Positions 33,325 to 41,473 are shown, counted from the stretch's first letter. The stretch: DNA of 64,000 nt from an uncultured Selenomonadales bacterium (GCA_937877545.1 CALFJE010000114.1:22466-86465); one strand, 5' to 3'. Notes: generated by a model from the sequence alone, not told the origin. Made by a program: numbers and translations.

Positions 33325-33555
33325 ATGAATTGTTTGGTATGCAGCGGCGGAACCATGGTTGCGGGCTTTGAGACGTATTTTGCGAAATTGGGCGACGGTT
33401 ATCTGATTATCGAAAACGTGCCGTGCTTTAAATGCGACCAATGCGGCGAAGTGCTTTATTCGATGTCGGTAGTCGAGCGGCTTGAGAAAATGATTGCGGC
33501 GTACAAGAAGATTCAGAGCAAAATTTTTATCGTGGATTACGGACAGGCGGCGTGA
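33325..33555 (+). CDS. YgiT/MqsA-type zinc finger protein, probable antitoxin
   Basis: 76 residues with two Cys pairs, NCLVC at the start and VPCFKCDQCGEVLYS in the middle, the zinc site of the MqsA N-terminal domain. A helix follows (VVERLEKMIAAYKKI). The C-terminal HTH of full MqsA is absent, so it should bind the toxin but may not repress transcription itself. It starts three bases after the DUF4258 gene. Confidence 0.75.
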   Translation: MNCLVCSGGTMVAGFETYFAKLGDGYLIIENVPCFKCDQCGEVLYSMSVVERLEKMIAAYKKIQSKIFIVDYGQAA

Positions 33556-33558
33556 AGC

Positions 33559-34647
33559 ATGGAGATTGAGCGGAAGATTATCATGATAGCCGAACTGGTA
33601 GCGGGTTACGTCGAGGGCGAGGCAGTCACGGCTTACGGCGGCAAGCTGAACGTTCGCCCGCCCTATCAGCGCGAATACATTTACAAGGACAAGGAGCGCG
33701 ACGCGGTGATTCGCACGGTGCTGAAAAATTTCCCCGTCAACGTGATGTATTGGGCGAAGTCCGGCGACGGCTACGACTTGATGGACGGGCAACAGCGCAC
33801 GATAGCCATTTGCCGTTACGCGAGCGGACGAAGCTTTTCCGTCGACCGCCATGCCTTTTTCAATTTGCCGTCGGACAGGCGCGAAGACTTCTTGAACTAC
33901 AAGCTGGACATTTACGTTTGCGACGGCAAGCCTTCGGAGATTTTGGACTGGTTCAAGGTGATAAACATTGCGGGCTTGAAGCTTAGCGAACAGGAAATGC
34001 GCAACGTCTCCTATACGGGCGACTGGTTGACGGACGCCAAGAAATATTTCAGCAAGCCGCAGGGAGCCGCGTACAATTTGGCGGGGAAATATCTTAGCGG
34101 GGCGGCGAATCGTCAAGACTACTTGGAGACTGCTTTGAAATGGATAATCGACCGCGAGGGCTTGAAGACGATTGAAGACTACATGTCGGCGCACCAACAC
34201 GACGAGACCGCCGCGCAGTTGACGCTGTATTTTCGCCGCGTGATTGATTGGGTTAAGGCGGTCTTCCCGAATTATCGCCCGAAGATGAAAGGGCTTGACT
34301 GGGGGCTGTTGTACAATCGGCACAAGGACGACGACGTTGACCCTGCGCGGTTGGAGCGGGAAATTTCGCGGCTGATACTCGATGACGACGTGACGAACAA
34401 GGGCGGGATTTATGCCTACGTTTTGGACGGCGACGAGCGGCATTTGAATATTCGGGCGTTCAGCGACGCGATGAAGTTGGCGGCTTACGAACGGCAATCG
34501 GGAATCTGCGCGGTTTGCGGCGGGCATTTCGAGCTTGAGCAAATGGAGGCAGACCATATCAAGCCGTGGAGCGCGGGCGGCAAGACGACGGCGGATAATT
34601 GCCAAATGCTGTGTAAGGCGTGCAATCGGCGCAAGAGCAATCGCTAA
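33559..34647 (+). CDS. DUF262 (GmrS-like ParB/Srx fold) and HNH endonuclease protein
   Basis: 362 residues. Residues 25-110 carry DUF262 features: VRPPYQREYIYKDKERDAV and LMDGQQRTIAICRYA, where the DGQQR motif is the nucleotide-binding hallmark of this family (as in GmrSD). A middle helical region follows. The C-terminus is an HNH nuclease: CAVCGGHFELEQMEADHIKPW, then GGKTTADNCQMLCKACNRRK, with the His-Asn metal site framed by two Cys pairs. It starts three bases after the zinc finger gene. It probably cuts DNA lacking the cognate methylation, or modified phage DNA. Only a weak ribosome binding site precedes ATG 33559, consistent with translational coupling. Confidence 0.82.
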   Translation: MEIERKIIMIAELVAGYVEGEAVTAYGGKLNVRPPYQREYIYKDKERDAVIRTVLKNFPVNVMYWAKSGDGYDLMDGQQRTIAICRYASGRSFSVDRHAFFNLPSDRREDFLNYKLDIYVCDGKPSEILDWFKVINIAGLKLSEQEMRNVSYTGDWLTDAKKYFSKPQGAAYNLAGKYLSGAANRQDYLETALKWIIDREGLKTIEDYMSAHQHDETAAQLTLYFRRVIDWVKAVFPNYRPKMKGLDWGLLYNRHKDDDVDPARLEREISRLILDDDVTNKGGIYAYVLDGDERHLNIRAFSDAMKLAAYERQSGICAVCGGHFELEQMEADHIKPWSAGGKTTADNCQMLCKACNRRKSNR

Positions 34648-34653
34648 CAAAAA

Positions 34654-34687
34654 GGAGCACGGAGATTATCCGCGCCCCAATTTTTTT
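34654..34687 (+). terminator. Terminator of the four-gene defence cassette
   Basis: GGAGCACGGA/TCCGCGCCCC stem with two mismatches and a five-base loop, followed by AA and seven T. It ends the cassette before the convergent hydrolase gene. Confidence 0.55.
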
Positions 34688-34696
34688 GCGTCGAAG

Positions 34697-35224
34697 TCAA
34701 TCGGCGTTGATGATTTTACATTGGCAATTCTTCATGATGTCCAACGCCTTTTGATGAGCTTCGGGGGTGGTGCCGGCGCAACAAGCCGCGTCGATTTGCA
34801 CGCGTTGCTCAGGGTAGAATGCCTTTACCAGCAAAGCGTTCGACACGACGCAAATATCGGTACACACGCCCGCGAATTCGACGACTTCATACGGCTTAAT
34901 CAGCGTGGGCAGGCGCGTCGACCCGAAGGCTTTTTTCTCGATGACTGCCTTTGCCCTCGCCGTGAACTTTTGCAATTCGGGGACTATCTGCCAGCCCTCG
35001 GTTTTTTTTATGCAATGCGGCACGGGCAAGTTGCGCCCCTCTTGCGTGTCGAGGTAGTTATCGGCGTGCGTGTCCTGCGTGAAGATTAAATCGACCGCGC
35101 CCTCCTCGACGATAGCCTCCAATTTTTTTACCAGGCGCGGAAGCATTTCGCGAGCCTCCGCCGTGCCCAAAACCCCCGTCACAAAATCGTTTTGCATGTC
35201 CACTACGATTAAAGCCTTTGCCAT
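34697..35224 (-). CDS. Cysteine hydrolase, nicotinamidase/isochorismatase family
   Basis: 175 residues. The catalytic triad pattern is visible: Asp in ALIVVDMQNDF near residue 9, Lys in KKAFGST, and the nucleophile in EFAGVCTDICVVSNAL. Metal-binding residues fit FTQDTHADNY. The closest functional guess is nicotinamidase (PncA), converting nicotinamide to nicotinate for NAD salvage; related amidases cannot be excluded. Its start overlaps the crcB stop region, so the two are co-transcribed. Confidence 0.8.
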   Translation of the reverse strand: MAKALIVVDMQNDFVTGVLGTAEAREMLPRLVKKLEAIVEEGAVDLIFTQDTHADNYLDTQEGRNLPVPHCIKKTEGWQIVPELQKFTARAKAVIEKKAFGSTRLPTLIKPYEVVEFAGVCTDICVVSNALLVKAFYPEQRVQIDAACCAGTTPEAHQKALDIMKNCQCKIINAD

Positions 35225-35584
35225 TTAAATCCCTCCGATTTTTAATCCGACCGCGCAGGCGATAAGCCCCGCCGCCACGCTTAAGATAACATTTGCCGCC
35301 GCCGCAAAGATTTGCCCGCCTTGAATCAGAGCCAACGTCTCTGCCGAAAAACTTGAAAACGTCGTGAAGCCGCCCAGGAATCCTACCGCGACGAACAGCC
35401 GCACCGATTCATATCGCCCCGCCAACAACCCGACAACCAAGCCCATCAGCAGACTGCCCAAAAGATTTGCGGTGAGCGTGCCCAACGGGAAGTTGCCGAG
35501 CTTGCCTGCCAATGCCGTCGTGACAAGGAAGCGCGACACTGCGCCCAAGCCGCCGCCCGCGAATACAAGCAATAATTTCGTCAT
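35225..35584 (-). CDS. crcB: Fluoride efflux channel CrcB/Fluc
   Basis: 119 residues with four hydrophobic segments and the family motifs GGGLGAVSRFLV, GTLTANLLGSLLMGLV, VGFLGGFTTFSSFS. The last holds the phenylalanine-box residues that line the fluoride pore. ATG 35584 follows AAGGAGG. No fluoride riboswitch (no GGCGATGG core) was found in the 80 bases upstream. Confidence 0.93.
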   Translation of the reverse strand: MTKLLLVFAGGGLGAVSRFLVTTALAGKLGNFPLGTLTANLLGSLLMGLVVGLLAGRYESVRLFVAVGFLGGFTTFSSFSAETLALIQGGQIFAAAANVILSVAAGLIACAVGLKIGGI

Positions 35585-35612
35585 GTGAGCCTCCTTGAAC
35601 CCTGCGCGGGGC

Positions 35613-35641
35613 TTGAGATTGAATTGACCCTGCGCTATAAT
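35613..35641 (+). promoter_or_regulatory. Promoter of the small metal-binding-like gene
   Basis: TTGAGA (35613-35618), exactly 17 bases, TATAAT (35636-35641), about 30 bases before the start at 35673. It lies in the divergent region shared with crcB. Confidence 0.7.
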
Positions 35642-35672
35642 TCGGCGGAAAAATTTTTGCGAGGTGTTAAGT

Positions 35673-35915
35673 ATGTGTAAGGAATGCGGTTGCGGCAACG
35701 TCGGCGGCAATACCCGCCTGCAATTCACCGCCAAAGGTTACACGCCCGAAAACGCGGCGTCCGTCGAAAAAACTCTGCTAGGCTTGGCGGGCGTGCTCTA
35801 CGTTCATATCCACGCGCACGACGGCGAAACGACGATTGACTACAACCCCGCCAAGACAAAGCTCCGCGAGATTTTGAGCGTGTTCGACAGTCACGGCGTC
35901 GAGGCTGATATTTAG
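35673..35915 (+). CDS. Small HMA-fold-like protein with N-terminal Cys cluster
   Basis: 80 residues from ATG 35673 with GAGGTG six bases upstream. It starts MCKECGCG, a CxxCxC cluster. The rest has the beta-alpha-beta rhythm of a heavy-metal-associated domain (TRLQFTAKGY, ENAASVEKTLLGLAGV, TTIDYNPAKTKLREIL, VFDSHGVEADI). The usual CxxC loop of that fold is replaced by GYTPEN, so any metal would bind at the N-terminal Cys cluster. Function unknown. Confidence 0.7.
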   Translation: MCKECGCGNVGGNTRLQFTAKGYTPENAASVEKTLLGLAGVLYVHIHAHDGETTIDYNPAKTKLREILSVFDSHGVEADI

Positions 35916-35919
35916 GAAA

Positions 35920-36549
35920 TCAGTACCACGGGCGGGATTTTTCCACGGCGACGGTAGTATAATGTCCGTGCCCGCAAAGCAGTTTTGTATAGTCGGGCAG
36001 GGCGAAAACTTTATTTTTAATCGTAGCCAACAAATCGCGTTCGGAGCCGCCCGCCAAATCGGTGCGCCCGTGCCCGCCGTAAAAAATGGTGTCGCCGACG
36101 AACGCCGCAGAATCTTTTGCGCTGTAGTAAATCGTGCCGTCGAGCGTGTGACCGGGTGCGGCGATAACCTCCAGCTTGAAATTCGGATTGGCGTCCAAAG
36201 TAAGTTCGCCCTCGTCAAGAATCGTCACGTCGTTGAGGATTATCTCCCGCTCAAAAAATATCGAGCCGTTGTTGACGGAGTCGCGGGCGTAAAAATCGCC
36301 GCCCCTGCCCATGCACACGGGAACATTCAGCGCGGCTTGAAGCTCGTTTACCGCGCCGATATGGTCGTAGTGCCCGTGCGTCAATAAAATCTTTTCAATC
36401 GTGAAACGTTCGCGCTCCGCGATATTCAAAAGCTCGTCGGCTTGTGCGCCCGGGTCGATTATAAAACCGTGACGCGTCTCGTCGTCGACATAAAAGTAAA
36501 CGTTTTCCTGCATAACGTCGAAAATGTCCACTTCAACAGGCAAAATCAT
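35920..36549 (-). CDS. Metallo-beta-lactamase-fold hydrolase (glyoxalase II-like)
   Basis: 209 residues with the metal motif LLTHGHYDHIGAV, then AAPGHTLDGTIYY, FVGDTIF and CGHGHYT, in the order of the hydroxyacylglutathione hydrolase branch. It starts YFYVDDETRHGFIIDPG, typical of small single-domain cytosolic members. The substrate cannot be told; a thioester is likely. It is convergent with the small metal-binding-like gene and 14 bases after the coiled-coil gene. Confidence 0.88.
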   Translation of the reverse strand: MILPVEVDIFDVMQENVYFYVDDETRHGFIIDPGAQADELLNIAERERFTIEKILLTHGHYDHIGAVNELQAALNVPVCMGRGGDFYARDSVNNGSIFFEREIILNDVTILDEGELTLDANPNFKLEVIAAPGHTLDGTIYYSAKDSAAFVGDTIFYGGHGRTDLAGGSERDLLATIKNKVFALPDYTKLLCGHGHYTTVAVEKSRPWY

Positions 36550-36563
36550 TCCGGTCGCTCCTT

Positions 36564-37538
36564 TTACTTCAAGTTGATTTTTGCGGCGATTTGCTTTAAT
36601 AAGCTCAAGTCCTGCTCGCTAAGGGCGGGCTTTTCTTCTATCAGCGGCGCGTTGAAGGTTTCGCGTCTTGCGGTAAGTCGTGCCACGTCGATTCGCAAGT
36701 CGTCTATCGTCGTTGAGAAATTCTTTGACAGCCCGCCGTTGATTCTTACCAACTCCGAAAGCTCCTTCTGCGCGGTGTCGAGTGACGTTCTGAGCGCGTC
36801 CAAATCCTTTGAGTAGGTCGGATTCTTCATCATTTGCCCGATGACTTGCAACAATTTCAAAACCGTTTGGAGGTTGGTTTCGTTCGATTTGACGGTAGCG
36901 TTGAGGGTTTTAAGTTCGTCGACGAGTGCGGGGGCGGCGGCTTGTTCCTGCGTTTGGAGGGCGGTGACTATTTTCTCCAGTTCGACGTTGAGCGCGGAAG
37001 AATTTTCTTCCAGGCTTGCGACGGCGGTGTTGATGTCCTCGGCGTTCTTGGCAAGTTGAGTCAAGGCGTTCAGCTCGGTCAGTTGCGTTTGGATGTCTTC
37101 GGTACTTTTTACAATTTGCGGTAAGGTGCCAAGCTCGACCAGTTGTGTTTGAATGTCCGCAGTGCTTCTGGCGAGTTGGGTCAAGTTGTCGAGTTCGGCG
37201 AGGCGCACGCGAATCACTTGCATGTTTTCCTGGAGGAGCTGCGCGGTTCCGGTTATGGAAGACATTGCCTCCGTTACGGAGGTCATTGCCTCGACGCTTG
37301 CGGCTGAAGTCTCCATGATTTTGGAGCGCAGTTGCTGAAGTTGAATCTCCATGCGCTGATGATCTTCCTCTGCCGCCTGCGCCGATTTGACCAGTGCGCG
37401 ACGCAAACTTATCGCCGCCAAGAATGCCCCGACCGCGCCCGCGACCAAGCCGATAACGTCGTCGAGATTGAGGAACGCGCCCAAACTTATCAGCGCGAGG
37501 AACATTGCGCCCGCGAATCCGTTTTCGCTTCCGTTCAT
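36564..37538 (-). CDS. Membrane-anchored long coiled-coil protein
   Basis: 324 residues from ATG 37538 with GGAGG eight bases upstream. Two short hydrophobic helices (GAMFLALISLGAFL, VIGLVAGAVGAFLAAISL) are followed by about 250 residues of coiled coil. That part contains repeated 28-residue units of the type LDNLTQLARSTADIQTQL / LGTLPQIVKSTEDIQTQL / LNALTQLAKNAEDINTAV. There are no enzyme motifs. The design is that of a cytoplasmic tethering or scaffolding protein. The family is not recognised. Confidence 0.75.
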   Translation of the reverse strand: MNGSENGFAGAMFLALISLGAFLNLDDVIGLVAGAVGAFLAAISLRRALVKSAQAAEEDHQRMEIQLQQLRSKIMETSAASVEAMTSVTEAMSSITGTAQLLQENMQVIRVRLAELDNLTQLARSTADIQTQLVELGTLPQIVKSTEDIQTQLTELNALTQLAKNAEDINTAVASLEENSSALNVELEKIVTALQTQEQAAAPALVDELKTLNATVKSNETNLQTVLKLLQVIGQMMKNPTYSKDLDALRTSLDTAQKELSELVRINGGLSKNFSTTIDDLRIDVARLTARRETFNAPLIEEKPALSEQDLSLLKQIAAKINLK

Positions 37539-37606
37539 GTCAAAAGCCTCCGATAAAAAACTTTCCGCGATTTTAACATTAAACCGGCGTGCGTGCAAGG
37601 TTAGCG

Positions 37607-37635
37607 TTGACAGAGTTAAGCCGCTGTGATAGACT
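37607..37635 (+). promoter_or_regulatory. Promoter of infC-rpmI-rplT
   Basis: TTGACA (37607-37612), 17 bases, TAGACT (37630-37635), about 150 bases upstream of infC, leaving room for the leader. Confidence 0.75.
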
Positions 37636-37639
37636 TTGG

Positions 37640-37765
37640 CGCGTTAAGCAGGAGCCTGCGCTTCTCACCCGCCGACCTTAAATGAGTTGGCGCGGTTGCA
37701 AGAGATTTTTCCATTATCGAGAATCGCGGGTGGCTTACAGCCGCCTTTAATTTTTTTTCCGACGC
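37640..37765 (+). promoter_or_regulatory. Ribosomal protein leader / attenuator upstream of infC
   Basis: The leader contains a terminator hairpin GGTGGC/GCCGCC followed by TTTAATTTTTTTT just before infC. An upstream CACCCGC can pair with GCGGGTG in the terminator's 5' arm, giving an antiterminator. This mutually exclusive layout is that of the L20-type leader by which ribosomal protein L20 controls this operon in Firmicutes. I recognise the logic from the pairing, not from a covariance search. Confidence 0.7.
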
Positions 37766-37785
37766 GCCGCAGGAGGTGTATTTCG

Positions 37786-38382
37786 ATTAGCAGAGAAACT
37801 TTGAGGATCAATGAGGAGATTCGTATTCGCGAGGTGCGTGTGACCGACGCGAACGGCGAACAGCTCGGCGTCATGCTTACACGCGACGCGCTCCGCCTTG
37901 CCGAGGAAAGGCACCTCGATTTGGTTGAGGTCGCGCCCAAGGCAAGACCGCCCGTCTGCCGCATTATGGACTTCGGCAAATATCGTTATGAGCAGCAAAA
38001 GCGCGAAAAGGAAGTCCGCAAGAAACAGAAAATCATCACGATTAAGGAAGTCAAGCTCCGCCCGAACATCGAGCAACACGATTTTGAAGTCAAGCTCAAG
38101 AATGCGCAACGCTTTATCGAGGAGGGCAACAAGGTCAAGGTGACGATAATGTTTCGGGGGCGCGAACTGTCGCATCCGGAGCTGGGCAGCGAGGTCTTGA
38201 CCAAACTTGCCAAAGCTCTGGAGGATACCGTGACCGTGGAGCGTGCCGCCAAACTTGAGGGCAAGAATATGACGATGATTCTCTCTCCTAAGGCACAAAA
38301 GGCGCAAAAGACTAAGAAACCACTACCGACAAAAGGAGGGGACACAAGTGCCCAAAATCAAGACGCACCGCGCAGCAGCTAA
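37786..38382 (+). CDS. infC: Translation initiation factor IF-3
   Basis: 198 residues, typical IF-3: [20 protein letters not shown] at the N-terminus, GYR-like [14 protein letters not shown] at the linker, and [14 protein letters not shown] in the C-domain. The start is the unusual ATT at 37786: AGGAGG lies nine bases upstream and no ATG, GTG or TTG is suitably placed. An AUU start is the known means by which IF-3 limits its own synthesis. The tail extends past the C-domain ([18 protein letters not shown]) and overlaps rpmI by 35 bases. Confidence 0.93.
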   Translation: MSRETLRINEEIRIREVRVTDANGEQLGVMLTRDALRLAEERHLDLVEVAPKARPPVCRIMDFGKYRYEQQKREKEVRKKQKIITIKEVKLRPNIEQHDFEVKLKNAQRFIEEGNKVKVTIMFRGRELSHPELGSEVLTKLAKALEDTVTVERAAKLEGKNMTMILSPKAQKAQKTKKPLPTKGGDTSAQNQDAPRSS

Positions 38383-38545
38383 ACGTTTCCACGTGACCGG
38401 CAGCGGCGAATTCAAGCGCAACAAAGCTTATAAGAGCCATATTCTGGAAAAGAAAACGCGCAAACGCAAGAGAAATCTCCGCAAGGCTACGCTCGCTTCG
38501 GCGGCGGACAAGGCTCGCGTGAGGAGAATGCTTCCCTACGCTTAA
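38348..38545 (+). CDS. rpmI: 50S ribosomal protein L35
   Basis: 65 residues from GTG 38348 with AGGAGG inside the end of infC. It has the standard sequence [20 protein letters not shown] and ends with RVRRMLPY. Basic throughout; normal length. Confidence 0.97.
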   Translation: MPKIKTHRAAAKRFHVTGSGEFKRNKAYKSHILEKKTRKRKRNLRKATLASAADKARVRRMLPYA

Positions 38546-38569
38546 TTTTATCGAACGGAGGAGATTATC

Positions 38570-38923
38570 TTGCCAAGAGTAAAAACCGGCGTCACCGCGC
38601 ACAGACGCCATAAAAAAATCCTCAAGCTCGCCAAAGGTTATCGCGGCGCGAGGAGCAAACAGTTTAAAAAAGCTCAAGAATCCGTCCTTAAGGCGGGACA
38701 GTACGCGCACCGCGACCGTCGAGTCAAGAAGCGCGAATTCCGTCGCCTGTGGATTGCCCGTATCAACGCGGCGGCGCGTCTCAACGGCATTTCCTACAGC
38801 AAGCTCATCAACGGCTTGACCAAGGCGGGCGTCGCCGTCGACCGCAAAATGATGGCGGAGCTTGCCGTCAACGACGCGCAGGCTTTCGAGCAACTTGTTG
38901 CCGTCGCCAAGGAAAATATTTAA
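38570..38923 (+). CDS. rplT: 50S ribosomal protein L20
   Basis: 117 residues from TTG 38570 behind GGAGG. Standard motifs are [33 protein letters not shown] and [14 protein letters not shown]. It binds 23S rRNA early in assembly and is the likely regulator acting on the leader at 37640-37765. Confidence 0.97.
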   Translation: MPRVKTGVTAHRRHKKILKLAKGYRGARSKQFKKAQESVLKAGQYAHRDRRVKKREFRRLWIARINAAARLNGISYSKLINGLTKAGVAVDRKMMAELAVNDAQAFEQLVAVAKENI

Positions 38924-38942
38924 ACCGATACGCAAAAAATTA

Positions 38943-38970
38943 AGCGGCTGATTCAGCGTCAGTCGCTTTT
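38943..38970 (+). terminator. Terminator of infC-rpmI-rplT
   Basis: AGCGGCTGA/TCAGTCGCT stem (one mismatch) with a seven-base loop, then TTTT. An almost identical copy lies at 39204-39232. Confidence 0.75.
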
Positions 38971-39002
38971 GCATTGCGTGCCGTCAGAAAGGAGATATTG
39001 CC

Positions 39003-39197
39003 ATGAATTCAGACGTAATTTTGGACGCATTGTATCTGCTCTTTTTCACGGCGTGCGTAATTATCGGCAACAACGTCGTTGAAAGTTGGTGGAGCTTTCT
39101 GTTTGGTGCGGTGGTTGCGTTGGCGGCGCGTAATGTCGGCAATGAAATGTTTCGCCGTTTCGAGCGTCGAAAAAAACGGAGAAGCAGACTCAGATAA
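39003..39197 (+). CDS. Small membrane protein
   Basis: 64 residues from ATG 39003 behind GAAAGGAG. Two hydrophobic stretches (ALYLLFFTACVIIG, WWSFLFGAVVALAA) are followed by a strongly basic tail (RRFERRKKRRSRLR). It is bracketed by two copies of the same terminator. The family is not recognised. Confidence 0.6.
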   Translation: MNSDVILDALYLLFFTACVIIGNNVVESWWSFLFGAVVALAARNVGNEMFRRFERRKKRRSRLR

Positions 39198-39203
39198 AAA
39201 TTA

Positions 39204-39232
39204 AGCGGCTGATTCAACGTCAGTCGCTTTTT
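39204..39232. terminator. Second copy of the rplT terminator
   Basis: The same stem as at 38943-38970, with one base difference in the loop and identical flanking AAAATTAAG. It serves the small membrane protein gene and, from the other side, overlaps the last codons of rarA. Confidence 0.75.
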
Positions 39233-40476
39233 GCTTGCCGCAAACCTTCAAGCCGCCGCTTAATCTGCGCCTCGTAACCCTGCGCGGACGGCTCGTAGTA
39301 TCGCGCAGAAATTTTTTTATCGGGCAAATATTGCTGGTCGACGAAATGATTCGGGAAGTCATGCGGATACTTGTAGCCGACGCCGTGCCCGAAAGCCTTT
39401 GCGCCTTTGTAATGGGTATCGCGCAAGTGCTTCGGGACTTCACCGCTTGTGTCGGCTAGGGCTTTGTCAATCGCAAGGTACGCCGCGTTGGATTTGGGAG
39501 CCGCCGCAATGTACGTGACGGCTTGCGCAAGGATAATCCGCGCTTCCGGCAAGCCCACGAATTGCGCCGCCTGAGCCGCCGCGTTCGCCAATATCAACGC
39601 TTGCGGGTCGGCGTTGCCCACGTCCTCAGCCGCGCAGATGACGATTCGCCTCGCGATAAACTTCAGATCCTCGCCGCCGTCAATCATACGCGCCAAGTAA
39701 TAAATCGCCGCGTCGGGGTCGGAGCCGCGCATACTCTTGATAAACGCGCTCGCCGTGTCGAAGTGATTATCGCCGCCCTTGTCGTAGCGTCGGATTTTTT
39801 CGCCCAACAGCTCGCCCAAAGTCTCGACCGTGACTTTACCCGCGAACGCCGCCTGCTCCAACAAGTTCAAAGCCATGCGGGCATCTCCGTCAGCGAAGTC
39901 CGCCATTATCTCCAAAGCCCGCTCCTCGACGTTAAAGCCTTCAATCTCGACGGCGCGGCGGAGTATTTTCTTTATGTCGTCAAGTGTCAGCTTATCAAGG
40001 CGCACGATTTTAACTCGGCTAAGGAGTGCGGCATTGACCTCAAAGAACGGATTTTCGGTCGTCGCGCCTATCAGCGTCAATCGCCCGTCCTCGACGTATG
40101 GCAGGAGGAAATCCTGTTGCCCTTTGTTGAAGCGGTGTATCTCGTCGATGAACAGAATCGTCCGCCGCCGATAAAACTTGCGCTGATCCTCCGCCTCCTT
40201 GACGATATTGCGCAGTTCGCCGATACCCGACAGTGCCGCGTTGACTTTGACGAAATTGCTTGCCGTGGTGTTGGCGATTATTTTGGCGAGCGTCGTCTTG
40301 CCGGTACCGGGCGCACCGTAAAAGATAAGCGACGGCGTCTGACCTTGCGCTATCATTTTGCCCAAGGCTCCGCGCAGAATCCTTTCCTGCCCCGCGAATT
40401 CCGCTAAAGTCTTCGGGCGCATACGCTCCGCCAGCGGCTTGTAACTCGTATCCTCAACATTGCTGAATAAGTCCAT
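39220..40476 (-). CDS. rarA: Replication-associated recombination ATPase RarA/MgsA
   Basis: 418 residues. It has the AAA+ Walker A FYGAPGTGKTTLAKIIAN near residues 53-70 and Walker B TILFIDEIHRFNKGQQD. Sensor and C-terminal MgsA tetramerisation sequences follow (SAFIKSMRGSDPDAAIYYLA, EVPKHLRDTHYKGAKAFGHG). It acts at stalled replication forks. ATG 40476 has GGAG upstream. Confidence 0.94.
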   Translation of the reverse strand: MDLFSNVEDTSYKPLAERMRPKTLAEFAGQERILRGALGKMIAQGQTPSLIFYGAPGTGKTTLAKIIANTTASNFVKVNAALSGIGELRNIVKEAEDQRKFYRRRTILFIDEIHRFNKGQQDFLLPYVEDGRLTLIGATTENPFFEVNAALLSRVKIVRLDKLTLDDIKKILRRAVEIEGFNVEERALEIMADFADGDARMALNLLEQAAFAGKVTVETLGELLGEKIRRYDKGGDNHFDTASAFIKSMRGSDPDAAIYYLARMIDGGEDLKFIARRIVICAAEDVGNADPQALILANAAAQAAQFVGLPEARIILAQAVTYIAAAPKSNAAYLAIDKALADTSGEVPKHLRDTHYKGAKAFGHGVGYKYPHDFPNHFVDQQYLPDKKISARYYEPSAQGYEAQIKRRLEGLRQAKSD

Positions 40477-41473
40477 TTAACCGGCTCCTAATCGTCGGAA
40501 TAGATTTCTGTTCCCGCATATATAAATGTTGTAAAAAGTTTGCTCAATGCCGCGTCGTAAGCGTCCGTGTAAAGCTTTATCGGTGATGTTGCCTTGATAA
40601 TACCTTGCGGCAAGGGCGACGAATGCAACACAAGTTCTCCTTGAAATGCTTGAAAAACGCTCTATGTCTTTGGCATTGAGATCAGCCTCAATATCCCGTT
40701 TAAACTTTGGCAGGAATTTTTTTATAAAGTAATGGTCAATGTAAAGCAACTCTTTGCAGATTTGAGCGACTTGCGATTGCCGCCAAACACAGCTTGCCGA
40801 CCTTCTCCGGCTTTGTGTGAAGATAAGCGACACGATATTTGGGTGGAATTTCATCGCCGCGTTTGGTTTGGTAAAATACGCCGGCAGCTAGCATGGCAAC
40901 TTTAAATCGAAGTTGTTCCTGCCGATAACTTTTATAATTTTGCATGGGAGCCAAAAGTCATGCTTGGCATCGAGATTTTTGCTTTTATGAAGTTGATACG
41001 TGGTTTGCCCGCCGTTGACTATTGAAAAGTTGCGGAGCTTTACGATATTGCCGTCAATGTCGAAGCTGTCGCAGATTATCGTAATGCCGTTGTTCTTGAG
41101 CCGGAACGACGCGGGATTTTCTTTAATTGTTTTCGATATGTCGTCGTCAACGGTCTTTTCGGTTTTCCCTTTAACGTAATAACGAAAATTATGGGCGAGC
41201 AAAGTTTTGCCGTGTTCGGCATAAAGTTTCTTGATTGAAAAAGCGAACACGGCGTCGCTGATTTCGTCTGTTATATCCTCGGCAAAGAATATGTCCAATT
41301 CAATCGCGCTTGAATCAGGAAATTGTTCGCGAAAAATCTTTTCAATCTGAGTGGTGTCGATATTTTTCTTCGGAGCACTCGTATAAAAGACAAAATGGAT
41401 TTTCGATTCGTCGCCCACATCGGAGTACAACGTAAGAAAACGACTTCTTGCCCCTTCATTAAATCGCTCGTAG
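40477..41473 (-). pseudogene. Frameshifted AIPR-family (abortive infection) gene
   Basis: From the end of dut downward, one frame reads FDYERFNEGARSRFLTLY through SFRLKNNGITIICDS and FSIVNGGQTTYQL, the AIPR core (NNGITI...QIVNGGQT). It stops at 40888. The sequence then continues in a second frame (HTKPEKVGKLCLAA) and a third (VAQICKELLYIDHYFIKKFL to the stop at 40477). At least two frameshifts are needed, and the N-terminus is missing. AIPR proteins are phage-defence related; this copy is broken. Confidence 0.8.

Noticed and set aside
32944..34650. 568-codon open frame on the minus strand across the defence cassette
   Set aside because: It lies wholly antisense to four well-supported genes, lacks a ribosome binding site, and its sequence shows no domain; it is a by-product of GC-rich codons.
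35585..35663. Fluoride riboswitch upstream of crcB
   Set aside because: The conserved riboswitch core is absent; the space holds only the divergent promoter and ribosome binding sites.
37687..37785. Upstream in-frame extension of infC from ATG 37687
   Set aside because: It would run through the attenuator hairpin and T-run, has no ribosome binding site, and adds residues foreign to IF-3.
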